Shown piece by piece: positions 51,271-59,186 of a stretch of 64,000 bases of DNA. Each line of letters starts with the position of its first letter. Position 1 is the first letter of the stretch. Below the pieces are notes generated by a model. It was given only the letters and a program-made list of their open reading frames with translations, was not told the origin of the DNA and searched no databases. Source of the stretch: Collinsella aerofaciens (lineage in GTDB: Bacteria; Actinomycetota; Coriobacteriia; Coriobacteriales; Coriobacteriaceae); the NCBI RefSeq assembly GCF_028209885.1, contig NZ_JAQLEM010000004.1, forward strand, positions 42,500 through 106,499. Reading direction: 5' to 3'. A program made the position numbers and the translations under genes.

Positions 51271-52347
51271 GTGTCCCTTTCCATCGGTATCGTGGGCCTG
51301 CCCAACGTGGGCAAGTCGACGCTGTTCACCGCGCTTACCAAAAAGACCGGCCTTGCCGCCAACTACCCGTTTGCCACGATCGACCCCAACGTGGGTATCG
51401 TCGATGTGCCCGATAGCCGCCTGCAAAAGCTCGCCGACATCGTTAACCCCGGCCGCATTGTGCCGGCGACGGTCGAGTTCGTCGACATCGCTGGCCTGGT
51501 GAAGGGTGCCAACGAAGGCGAGGGCCTGGGCAACCAGTTCTTGGCAAACATCCGCGAGACCGACGCCATCTGCGAGGTCGTGCGCTACTTTAAGGACCCC
51601 AACGTCATGCGTGAGGTGGGCCGCACGGGCGAGTTTGTCGATCCCGCCGGCGATGCCGACACCATCATGACCGAGCTCATCCTGGCCGACATGGGCACGC
51701 TCGAGAAGCAGCTGCCCAAGCTCGAGAAGGAGGCCAAGCGCGACAAAGAGCTCATGCCCAAGTTCGAGGTGGCCAAGCGCCTGCTCGCTTGGCTCAACGA
51801 GGGCAAGCGAGCCGCGTCCATGGAGATGACCGACGAGGAGCGTGCCGCCGCCAAGGGCCTGTTCCTGCTCACTATGAAGCCCATTCTGTACGTGGCCAAC
51901 GTGGACGAGGATATGCTCAACGAGGACCTGGCGCCCATCGATGGCGTCAAGCCGTTGCCCATCTGCGCCAAGATTGAGGCCGAGCTTTCCGAGCTCGATC
52001 CCGAGGACGCCGCCGACTACCTGGAGAGCTTGGGCCTGGAGCAGCCCGGTCTGGACGTGCTCGCGCAGGCGGCCTATAAGCTGCTCGGTCTGCAGTCGTT
52101 CTTTACGGCCGGCGAGATGGAGGTCAAGGCCTGGACGGTTCGTCAGGGCGCGACCGCCCCGCAGGCCGCCGGTGTCATCCACACCGACTTTGAGCGCGGC
52201 TTTATTAAGGCCGAGGTCATTGGCTACGACGACTACATCGAGCTCGGCGGCGAGCAGGGCGCTAAGGCTGCCGGCAAGCTGCGCATTGAGGGCAAGGACT
52301 ATGTCATGGCCGATGGCGACGTCGTGCACTTCCGCTTTAACGTGTAA
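51271..52347 (+). CDS. ychF: Redox-regulated ATPase/GTPase YchF
   Basis: 358 residues from GTG 51271, with AAAAGGAG upstream. It is an OBG-family P-loop protein that in other bacteria prefers ATP and associates with ribosomes. Motifs are G1 [15 protein letters not shown]2 region [16 protein letters not shown]3 [29 protein letters not shown], and the C-terminal TGS domain ([38 protein letters not shown]). It has the full length expected for the family. Confidence 0.97.
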   Translation: MSLSIGIVGLPNVGKSTLFTALTKKTGLAANYPFATIDPNVGIVDVPDSRLQKLADIVNPGRIVPATVEFVDIAGLVKGANEGEGLGNQFLANIRETDAICEVVRYFKDPNVMREVGRTGEFVDPAGDADTIMTELILADMGTLEKQLPKLEKEAKRDKELMPKFEVAKRLLAWLNEGKRAASMEMTDEERAAAKGLFLLTMKPILYVANVDEDMLNEDLAPIDGVKPLPICAKIEAELSELDPEDAADYLESLGLEQPGLDVLAQAAYKLLGLQSFFTAGEMEVKAWTVRQGATAPQAAGVIHTDFERGFIKAEVIGYDDYIELGGEQGAKAAGKLRIEGKDYVMADGDVVHFRFNV

Positions 52348-52358
52348 GGGCGACGCAT

Positions 52359-52742
52359 ATGTTTAAATACGGCAAAAAAGCTGGCTACATGGGTATTGCG
52401 CTGCTCGTACTTGCGGTGATTCCGCTGGTGGTCGCAGCGTGCGTTATCCCCAACATTGGTCCCGAGGTGGCAACGAAGTTTAACGCCGCCGGCGAGGTGA
52501 CGCGCTGGGGCAAGAGCTACGAGTTGCTGGCACTGCCGGTACTCAATCTGCTGCTGAGCGTGGCGACGTACTTTACGGCGGGACGCCAAGCCAAGAACAA
52601 TGACGACTCCGCCGCCATGGCGCGCATCGTGTGCGAGCGCTACCTGCGCAACGGTTGCATTACGGGTGTGTTCCTCAACGTGATCAACGTTTACTTTATG
52701 TACTCGGCGATTACCGGAACGGGCTTTGGCTTTGGTTTCTAG
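52359..52742 (+). CDS. DUF1648-type small membrane protein
   Basis: 127 residues from ATG 52359, 11 bases after ychF. Three hydrophobic segments are visible: GIALLVLAVIPLVVAACVI, LLALPVLNLLLSVATYF and ITGVFLNVINVYFMY. The segment IPNIGPEVATKFNAAGEVTRWGKSYELLALPVLNLLLS matches the DUF1648 motif of SdpI-like integral membrane proteins. Function is unknown. It is possibly co-transcribed with ychF. Confidence 0.8.
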   Translation: MFKYGKKAGYMGIALLVLAVIPLVVAACVIPNIGPEVATKFNAAGEVTRWGKSYELLALPVLNLLLSVATYFTAGRQAKNNDDSAAMARIVCERYLRNGCITGVFLNVINVYFMYSAITGTGFGFGF

Positions 52743-52751
52743 CTTGTCCTT

Positions 52752-53141
52752 TTAGGCAACGAGCCTGCAAGCATATTCGATGGCTGCTGCGAGGCCGCCG
52801 CTCGATCGTGGTTGAAAGACTGCATCGGCGGCGGCCTCGTTTTCGTATCCGGCGCCGCGAAGGGCGAGTGCTATGCCGGCTTCTAAAAGGAGCGGCAGGC
52901 CGCATTGGCTGGTTGCGATTACGGCAGCCTGATTGAGCGAGCAGCCGTGCGTTTGGCATCGGATGGCAAGTTCACCTCGCGCCGGGCAAGGGACCAGAAC
53001 GGCGGCGACGCGACTTGATAGCAATGCAAATGCTGTGCGCTCATCGGGCGAAAGGCATTCAGCTTCAACGACGACGAGCTTGGGCGGCGCGCTGTTTGTG
53101 CGAAGCGTGGCTCGGTACATGCGGACCGAAGAACCCGACAT
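52752..53141 (-). CDS. Hypothetical protein, 129 residues
   Basis: Start ATG 53141 with CAGGAG upstream on the minus strand. I do not recognise the family. The protein has a beta-rich first half (KLVVVEAECLSPDERTAFALLSSRVAAVLVPCPARGELAIRC) and a helical second half with four Cys in all. There is no signal peptide or span. It is divergent from a small XRE regulator across a perfect 24-bp palindrome, so it is probably that regulator's target. Confidence 0.65.
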   Translation of the reverse strand: MSGSSVRMYRATLRTNSAPPKLVVVEAECLSPDERTAFALLSSRVAAVLVPCPARGELAIRCQTHGCSLNQAAVIATSQCGLPLLLEAGIALALRGAGYENEAAADAVFQPRSSGGLAAAIEYACRLVA

Positions 53142-53164
53142 AGAAAACTCCTGTGTATTCGGCA

Positions 53165-53188
53165 AAACGTAAACTATAGTTTACGTTT
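53165..53188. promoter_or_regulatory. 24-bp perfect palindrome, XRE operator
   Basis: AAACGTAAACTA-TAGTTTACGTTT is perfectly self-complementary and sits midway between the divergent genes at 53141 and 53218. Confidence 0.75.
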
Positions 53189-53217
53189 ATGTTCGGCTCC
53201 ATTTCAAACTCGGCTGC

Positions 53218-53436
53218 ATGGACGAACGTGCGAAACAGATTCTTGGTAGGCGGGTCGAAGAGACACGCAGAGACCTTGGTATCTCCAAGGTTGATTTTTG
53301 TGTGGCGACAGGAATCAGCCGACCCTACCTCGACCGAATCGAAGGTGGGACGGCAAATTTCACGCTCAGGGTTCTATTTAAGATCGCGCCCGCACTCGGC
53401 ATGACGGTGTCAGAACTTCTCGAGGGTATCGAATAG
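53218..53436 (+). CDS. XRE-family helix-turn-helix regulator
   Basis: 72 residues, a single HTH_XRE domain: RRVEETRRDLGISKVDFCVATGISRPYLDRIEGGTANFTLRVLFKIAPALGMTVSELLEG. The ATG at 53218 has no strong ribosome binding site, so it may be weakly expressed or leaderless. The palindrome at 53165 is its likely binding site, giving autoregulation and control of the divergent gene. Confidence 0.85.
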   Translation: MDERAKQILGRRVEETRRDLGISKVDFCVATGISRPYLDRIEGGTANFTLRVLFKIAPALGMTVSELLEGIE

Positions 53437-53458
53437 GGGATACCCGTCGACAACCGAA

Positions 53459-54472
53459 TTACACCATCGGGATACGGTCGTGGTTGACTTGGCTGTAGAA
53501 CAGGCGCTGGATTTCGGCGGCATCGCGTGACTGGCCGAGTGCCCACATGGTCTTGGCCACGAGCGTCTCGGTGGTCATATCATCGCCGCGCAGAATGCCC
53601 GGATGATCGGCGTAAGCGCGGCCGACCTCATAAACGCCCAGATCGAGGCCCTCTTCGGGGACCTGCGTGGTCATAACGACGGTGCGACCCGAATCGACCC
53701 AGCGGAAAATTGCCTCTTGGAACGACTCGCCGGACTCGCCAAACTCGGGAATACCGCCAATGCCAAAGGTCTCCAGAATCACGGCGTCGTAGCTGTCGGC
53801 AAGGGCGTCGAGGATGCCCGGGTTCACGCCGGGCGTAAGCTTAAGGACAAACACGCGTGGGTTGATGCTGTCGTAGAAACGCACCGGGTTTTCGCCCTGA
53901 TGCGTGCCGTGGAGCCCGTTGCGCACGATGCGGTCGTTGCGGATGTAGGCAATGGGCGGATAGTTGACGCTAATGAACGCGTTAAAGCTCATGGTGCGCT
54001 GCTTGCGGGCGCGCGTGCCGGCAATGGCTACGCCGCCAAACACGATCGAAACGTCGTGCGAATGCTCGTCGAGCGCATAGAGCAGGCTCTGGTACAGGTT
54101 GAGCTTGGCGTCGGTAAAGGGATTGCCCATGGGCTTTTGCGAGCCGGTGAGCACGATAGGCTTAGGGCTGTCCTGAATCAGATAGGAAAGCGCCGCCGCG
54201 GTGTAGCTCATGGTGTCGGTGCCGTGTAGAATCACGAATCCGTCGTGGTCGGCATAGCCCTTGACGATGACGTCGCGGATACACATCCAGTCGCTGGGGC
54301 GCATGTTGGTGCTGTCGATGTTCATGGGCTGCACGACGTCGAGCTCGCAGAGGCCCGAGATCTCGGGGACGCTCTGGGCGAGCTCCTCACCGGTCAGGGC
54401 GGGGGAGAGACCGTTGCCGTCTTCGGTCGATGCGATGGTGCCGCCCGTGGCGATGAGAAGGATGCGTTTCAT
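53459..54472 (-). CDS. ansA: L-asparaginase, type I
   Basis: 337 residues from ATG 54472, with TAGGAA upstream. It hydrolyses asparagine to aspartate and ammonia. Catalytic threonines are in ATGGTIASTEDG and ILHGTDTMSYTAAALSYLI; KPIVLTGSQKPMG and the C-terminal MTTQVPEEGLDLGVYEVG are typical of type I cytoplasmic enzymes. It has no signal peptide. It is convergent with the XRE gene, with only 22 bases between the stops. Confidence 0.95.
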   Translation of the reverse strand: MKRILLIATGGTIASTEDGNGLSPALTGEELAQSVPEISGLCELDVVQPMNIDSTNMRPSDWMCIRDVIVKGYADHDGFVILHGTDTMSYTAAALSYLIQDSPKPIVLTGSQKPMGNPFTDAKLNLYQSLLYALDEHSHDVSIVFGGVAIAGTRARKQRTMSFNAFISVNYPPIAYIRNDRIVRNGLHGTHQGENPVRFYDSINPRVFVLKLTPGVNPGILDALADSYDAVILETFGIGGIPEFGESGESFQEAIFRWVDSGRTVVMTTQVPEEGLDLGVYEVGRAYADHPGILRGDDMTTETLVAKTMWALGQSRDAAEIQRLFYSQVNHDRIPMV

Positions 54473-54739
54473 GCTGGTATTCCTATCGTATTTGCCGCCG
54501 CAGAGGCGGAATCGTTCGGCAGTATTGTGGCACAGGGCGTCCAATGTTCAAACGTATTACATCATCCGTAACGTTTGGTAACACTTCAATCGCCGTCAAA
54601 TAGGGGCCAGGTCGTGCGTTTGCCGTGCGCTGATGGCTGCGAGGGACGAGAAACCCCATATAACGTGTACACTGTGAAAGTTATTTTTGTTCATTCACGC
54701 GGGTGGGCACCGGCTCCCCGCCAACAAGAGGGGGAAACC

Positions 54740-56338
54740 ATGGATCAAAAGGCTTCCGCAAAGGTCCTCGTACTCGACTTTGGTGCGCAGTACGGTCAGC
54801 TCATTGCCCGTCGCGTCCGCGACCTCAACGTGTATTCCGAGATTGTCCCCTGCGACATTTCGGCCGACGAGATTCGCGAGATGAACGCCTCTGCGCTCAT
54901 CCTTTCTGGCGGCCCGGCCTCCGTGTACGCCGAGGACGCTCCGTCCATCGACCCTGCCATCTTTGACCTGGGCCTTCCCGTCCTGGGCTTTTGCTACGGC
55001 CATCAGATTACGGCCGTGACGCTCGGCGGCAAGGTCGGCCACTCCGAGGTGGGCGAGTACGGCCGCGCCACCATCACGCGCACGGCCGGCGCCAAGCTCT
55101 TTAACTCCACGCCCATGGAGCAGACCGTGTGGATGAGCCACCGTGACGCCGTTTCCGAGGTGCCCGAGGGCTTTACCGTTACCGCCAGTACCGACGTGTG
55201 CCCGGTCGCTGCGATGGAGTGCCCCGAGCGCAAGATCTTCACCACGCAGTTCCACCCTGAGGTCAAGCACTCCGAGTATGGTCAGCAGCTGCTGAGCAAC
55301 TTCCTGTTTGAGATCTGCGGCCTGGAGCCCAACTGGAGCATGGACAACCTGGTCGAGACCATGACGACCGAGTTCCGCGAGAAGGTCGGCGACGACCGCG
55401 TGATTCTGGCCCTGTCCGGCGGCGTCGACTCCTCCGTCGTGGCCGCCCTGGGCGCCCGTGCCGTGGGCAAGCAGATGACCTGCGTGTTCATCAACCACGG
55501 TCTGCTGCGCAAGGGCGAGCCCGAGCAGGTGGAGGAGGTCTTCACCAAGCAGTTTGACGTCGACTTTATCCACGTCCACGCCGAGGACCGTTATGCCGAG
55601 CTTCTAGCTGGTGTCACCGAGCCCGAGGAGAAGCGCCGCATCATCGGTACGCAGTTCTGGAAAGAGTTCTTCGCCGTGGCGCAGCAGCTCGAGACCGATG
55701 GCAAGCCGGTCAAGTATCTGGCTCAGGGCACCATCTACCCCGACATCATCGAGTCCGGCGCTCGCAAGACGGGCGGTAAGACGGCCACCATCAAGAGCCA
55801 TCACAACCTGATCCCGTTCCCCGAGGGCGTGCACTTCGACCTCATTGAGCCGCTCGACCACTTCTTTAAGGACGAGGTCCGCGCGCTTGGTCTGGCGCTT
55901 GGCCTGCCGGGTCACATCGTGTTCCGTCAGCCTTTCCCGGGTCCGGGTCTGGCCATCCGCATCATCGGTGCGGTCGATAAGGAGAAGCTCGAGATCCTCA
56001 AGAACGCCGACGCCATCGTGCGCGAGGAGCTCGACGCCTACAACCAGCGTCTGTTTGAGCAGACCGGCGAGCGCAACTCCGAGCACAGCTGCTGGCAGTA
56101 TTTCGCGGTCCTGCCTGACATCAAGTCCGTTGGCGTTATGGGCGACGAGCGCACTTATCAGCGCCCGATCATTCTGCGTGCCGTCGAGTCCAGCGATGCT
56201 ATGACCGCCGACTGGGCCAAGCTGCCCTACGATGTACTGGCCCGCATCTCCGGCCGCATCGTTGCCGAGGTCCCCGGCGCCAACCGCGTGTGCTACGACA
56301 TCACGTCCAAGCCGCCCGCGACCATCGAGTGGGAATAA
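54740..56338 (+). CDS. guaA: GMP synthase (glutamine-hydrolysing)
   Basis: 532 residues from ATG 54740, with AGAGGGGGAAA upstream. It makes GMP from XMP. Glutaminase domain: VLDFGAQYGQLIARRVRDLNVYSEI, Cys in GFCYGHQITAV, His/Glu in FHPEVKHSE. ATP-pyrophosphatase domain: LALSGGVDSSVVAALGARAVG. C-terminal dimerisation domain: PFPGPGLAIRIIG and PPATIEWE at the end. No purine riboswitch is recognised in the 190-base leader. It ends at a strong terminator. Confidence 0.97.
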   Translation: MDQKASAKVLVLDFGAQYGQLIARRVRDLNVYSEIVPCDISADEIREMNASALILSGGPASVYAEDAPSIDPAIFDLGLPVLGFCYGHQITAVTLGGKVGHSEVGEYGRATITRTAGAKLFNSTPMEQTVWMSHRDAVSEVPEGFTVTASTDVCPVAAMECPERKIFTTQFHPEVKHSEYGQQLLSNFLFEICGLEPNWSMDNLVETMTTEFREKVGDDRVILALSGGVDSSVVAALGARAVGKQMTCVFINHGLLRKGEPEQVEEVFTKQFDVDFIHVHAEDRYAELLAGVTEPEEKRRIIGTQFWKEFFAVAQQLETDGKPVKYLAQGTIYPDIIESGARKTGGKTATIKSHHNLIPFPEGVHFDLIEPLDHFFKDEVRALGLALGLPGHIVFRQPFPGPGLAIRIIGAVDKEKLEILKNADAIVREELDAYNQRLFEQTGERNSEHSCWQYFAVLPDIKSVGVMGDERTYQRPIILRAVESSDAMTADWAKLPYDVLARISGRIVAEVPGANRVCYDITSKPPATIEWE

Positions 56339-56351
56339 TCAGAGACCCTTT

Positions 56352-56387
56352 GCGAGGGAGGTCGGAAACGGCCTCCCTCGTTTTTTA
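56352..56387 (+). terminator. guaA terminator
   Basis: CGAGGGAGGTCG-GAAA-CGGCCTCCCTCG followed by TTTTTT. Confidence 0.9.
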
Positions 56388-56740
56388 TTTGCGTGCCATG
56401 GGTGCTTATGCATTGTGGTGTATGTGGTACATGCAAACCAGCCACGCAATCTCTCAAGCTGTTTAGCTGGGATTATTGTTTGCTGGTATGTTTTAAAGTG
56501 CTTTCAATTACCGAAGCAACGTCATCAATTTATTTCTAATTAATGCTGACCGGCAGATTGCGTCCGCCCGCAAGAGGCCGCTCGGACTGGTACTCAAAAT
56601 GTACTCACGACGTTTTGGGTATCGATTTGCAGGTACTCACAGACGGCAAAAACGGGTGTCTACCTCGATATATTCGTTATCCCCAACGATTCCTCAACGA
56701 ATATTGACTAGTGATTGAGTGCTGCATGGCTCAAATTATC

Positions 56741-56770
56741 TACGTAATTACGTAATTACGTAATTACGTA
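56741..56770 (+). repeat. 8-bp tandem repeat TACGTAAT, 3.75 copies
   Basis: TACGTAAT at 56741, 56749 and 56757 plus TACGTA at 56765. Each unit is itself palindromic, as expected for a ribbon-helix-helix operator array. It overlaps the inferred -35 region. Confidence 0.9.
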
Positions 56771-56784
56771 TTTTGAAGTAAAAT
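56756..56784 (+). promoter_or_regulatory. Inferred promoter of the restriction-modification operon
   Basis: -10 TAAAAT (56779) with a TTACGT -35-like hexamer (56756) at a 17-base spacing. The -35 lies inside the tandem repeat, so repeat-bound protein or copy-number change would affect it. Confidence 0.45.
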
Positions 56785-56834
56785 GGTTTCGGCCAATTAA
56801 GGAACGTAGAACAGGTCAATTCGGAGGGGCGACC

Positions 56835-57002
56835 ATGGAGGAAGATCAGGCTGTTCATGCCGAAAGGGAGCTGGATAAGTTCACGCTTTCGATAACCCGC
56901 GAGGATAAGCGGGCTCTTAAGTCCTATGCCGCGCGCCAGGATAAGACAGTGGCTAAAGTCCTGCGCGAATGGATTGACGAGAAGTGCAAGGGGGAGAAGT
57001 GA
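56835..57002 (+). CDS. Small ribbon-helix-helix (CopG-like) regulator
   Basis: 55 residues, ATG 56835 after TCGGAGGGG. The segment KFTLSITREDKRALKSYAARQDKTVAKVLREWIDEKCKGEK matches CopG/Arc ribbon-helix-helix proteins (a beta-strand then two helices). Its TGA overlaps the ATG of the modification gene, so the two are translationally coupled. It probably binds the palindromic TACGTAAT repeats upstream and controls the operon, in the manner of small controller proteins. Confidence 0.75.
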   Translation: MEEDQAVHAERELDKFTLSITREDKRALKSYAARQDKTVAKVLREWIDEKCKGEK

Positions 57003-57277
57003 TGTCCCAGACGGCGCAAGCAGTCGTTCAGAACCTTGTTGATCGCGCTGTCAAACTGGGCGATCGTCAGCTCGCTGCCGACATCCGCGCCTTTGCTGCG
57101 CAGCGCCAGTTTGGGCTTGTATTTGAACACAACCGTCCAGAACGACTTCGCCTTTATGGCAAACCTATCATGAAGGGCGATGTCGTACAGGTACTTCCCG
57201 AGCGTGGTAGAAAAGAGGACTCTAACTCCCAACTGTTATGGTTGGTAAATACCGTTCGGGGGGGGTTGCTGATCTAA
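57002..57277 (+). CDS. N-terminal fragment of phase-variable Mod methyltransferase
   Basis: 91 residues in the first frame (MSQTAQAVVQNLVDRAVKLGDRQLAADIRAFAAQRQFGLVFEHNRPERLRLYGKPIMKGDVVQVLPERG). This is the usual N-terminus of type III-like site-specific DNA methyltransferases. Translation runs through the G8 tract at 57258-57265 and stops at TAA 57275-57277. Adding one G would fuse it to the downstream frame (VRGGVADLKPYQSPS), giving about 728 residues. It starts on the TGA of the regulator gene. Confidence 0.85.
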   Translation: MSQTAQAVVQNLVDRAVKLGDRQLAADIRAFAAQRQFGLVFEHNRPERLRLYGKPIMKGDVVQVLPERGRKEDSNSQLLWLVNTVRGGLLI

Positions 57278-59184
57278 AGCCATATCAATCGCCCTCATAT
57301 GACGAAAACGAATGCGAGCCCCGCCCCGTTGCTGTCGACGATGTCGTGCCTGTCGCTGAATATGACCAGCCGATTTATGCCGGCCTCAAAGAGACTGGGC
57401 GTGTTGAGCGCGGTGGCGATAAGCCCTATCAGGTTGTCATTAACGGCGAAAACTACCATGCTCTTGAAACCTTAGCCTTTGCCTATGCAGGCAAAGTGGA
57501 CTGTATATATATTGACCCACCCTATAACACTGGCGCCCGCGACTGGAAATACAACAATGATTACGTCGACGGCTCCGACGCCTATCGCCACTCCAAGTGG
57601 CTTGCCTTCATGGAGCGCCGCCTCAAGCTCGCCAAGCAGCTGCTCAATCCCAACGATTCAGTACTCATCGTGACGATCGATGAGAAGGAGTACGCAAGGC
57701 TTGAGCTTCTTTTAGAGAGCGTTTTTCCCAACGCGACCGGTATCCAGACGGTTTCAATCACCATAAACAAGAACGGGGTTGCCCGTGGCAACCAGTTCAA
57801 GAGGGCTGACGAGTACGCTGTCTTTTGCTTTTTTGGTACCGCCGCGCCGTGCCAAGTGGACCGCAGACTCTATTCCGTCGAGTTCGGAGAACTTGAGGAA
57901 AAAGTGGCTGATGACGCGTCGAGCAGCCGCTCCCAACGTAAGGTACGTTGGGAGTGGCTGCTGAGGGGCGGTCCCAATGCCGCCCGCACCGCAAGGCCGA
58001 ACCTCTTTTATCCCATCTATATCGATGAGGAGACCGCGACCATTAAGGAGCTCGGCGCTTCTCTCCCCCTTGAACAAGACTGGACAAAGATACCGACAAA
58101 AACGGGTCTCAGGGCAGTTTGGCCTATTAGGACCGATGGCCGAGAGGCGACTTGGAGGATCTCCCAGAATGCTCTACAGGCCAAGCTTGATCGCGGGTGC
58201 GCAAAAGTAGGTGAGTACAACAAAAAGAGTGATCGGTACTCCCTCCTTTACCTAGGAGATTCCCAAGAGGAGCGTCTCAAGAATGGAGAAATTAAACTCA
58301 TTGGCAAGGCTGAGGATGGGTCCTTGCTTCTCGAAGAGCAGGGAGAGCGCTCTGCCATTCCAACAACCGTTTGGAGTGGCGCGCAGTTCTCTGCCGGTGA
58401 ATACGGGAGCCGATATATCAAAAAGTTCATCGGCGATAGGCGCTTCACATTTCCAAAGTCCCTTTATGCGACCGAGCTCTCAATCGCTTCCGTTGTTGCC
58501 GACAAGCCCGACGCCCTTGTAGTCGATTTCTTCTCAGGATCGGGCACCACGGCGCACGCCGTCATGCGCCTGAACCATCAGGACGGCGGGCGCAGGCGCT
58601 CCATCAGCATCACGAACAACGAGGTCTCAGAGGACGAATCCAAAAAGCTCACCAAGCGCGGTCTTCGCCAGGGCGACCCCGAATGGGAGGCGCTGGGCAT
58701 CTGCCAGTACGTTACCAAACCTCGCGTCACGGCGGCCATCACGGGCAAGACGCCCGAGGGCGACCCCATCAAGGGTGACTACAAGTTCACCGACGAGTTC
58801 CCCATGGCCGACGGCTTCGAGGAAAACGCCGTCTTCTTTGACCTCACCTACGAAGATCCAGACGCCGTCGAGCTGGGCGTGGCCTTCGAGGAGATCGCGC
58901 CTCTGCTCTGGCTGCGCGCTGGTTCGCGTGGCAGCATCATCAAGCACGAGCAGCCGGGCCTTGCCATGGCCGACGCCTATGCCGTCCTTTTCGACTTTGC
59001 TTCGGTTGGCTCTTTCATAGACGCCGTCAAGCAGAATGCCAGCATAAGGTGCGCCTATGTGATCACGGACGACACGGCTCGATATGCCTCCGTCAAGACT
59101 CAGCTCCCCGGGCTCGACGTTGTCCGTCTGTACGAGAACTACCTGCAATCGTTCAAGATTGCCGCCGAGGATGCGGTGAGGTAA
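57238..59184 (+). CDS. Type III-like N6-adenine DNA methyltransferase, main frame (Mod)
   Basis: 648 residues in the frame open from 57238. It carries the catalytic motif YIDPPYNTG (Asp at residue 93) ahead of the SAM-binding motif VDFFSGSGTTAHAVMRL (residue about 432). This DPPY-before-FxGxG order marks beta-class adenine methyltransferases of the type III Mod kind. A variable middle region (about 180-400) probably recognises the target. The expected N-terminus is encoded in another frame and the frames part at eight G residues. Whether ATG 57238 is used is doubtful, because no good ribosome binding site precedes it. A sequencing error in the homopolymer is the main alternative. Confidence 0.88.
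   Translation: MVGKYRSGGVADLKPYQSPSYDENECEPRPVAVDDVVPVAEYDQPIYAGLKETGRVERGGDKPYQVVINGENYHALETLAFAYAGKVDCIYIDPPYNTGARDWKYNNDYVDGSDAYRHSKWLAFMERRLKLAKQLLNPNDSVLIVTIDEKEYARLELLLESVFPNATGIQTVSITINKNGVARGNQFKRADEYAVFCFFGTAAPCQVDRRLYSVEFGELEEKVADDASSSRSQRKVRWEWLLRGGPNAARTARPNLFYPIYIDEETATIKELGASLPLEQDWTKIPTKTGLRAVWPIRTDGREATWRISQNALQAKLDRGCAKVGEYNKKSDRYSLLYLGDSQEERLKNGEIKLIGKAEDGSLLLEEQGERSAIPTTVWSGAQFSAGEYGSRYIKKFIGDRRFTFPKSLYATELSIASVVADKPDALVVDFFSGSGTTAHAVMRLNHQDGGRRRSISITNNEVSEDESKKLTKRGLRQGDPEWEALGICQYVTKPRVTAAITGKTPEGDPIKGDYKFTDEFPMADGFEENAVFFDLTYEDPDAVELGVAFEEIAPLLWLRAGSRGSIIKHEQPGLAMADAYAVLFDFASVGSFIDAVKQNASIRCAYVITDDTARYASVKTQLPGLDVVRLYENYLQSFKIAAEDAVR
57258..57265 (+). repeat. Poly-G tract (G8), phase-variation switch
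   Basis: Eight consecutive G within the coding region of mod at the exact point where the two frames diverge. G9 or G6 would restore one continuous frame. Confidence 0.9.
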
Positions 59185-59186
59185 GC

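Larger units (their letters stand above)
56388..56834 (+). other. AT-rich intergenic boundary of accessory block
   Basis: 447 bases, clearly more AT-rich than the flanking genes, with no gene seen. It marks the step from core gene guaA into the restriction-modification block. It contains the TACGTAAT tandem repeat and probable promoter described separately. Confidence 0.5.

Noticed and set aside
54550..54739. Purine riboswitch before guaA
   Set aside because: The conserved purine-aptamer core was not found in the leader.
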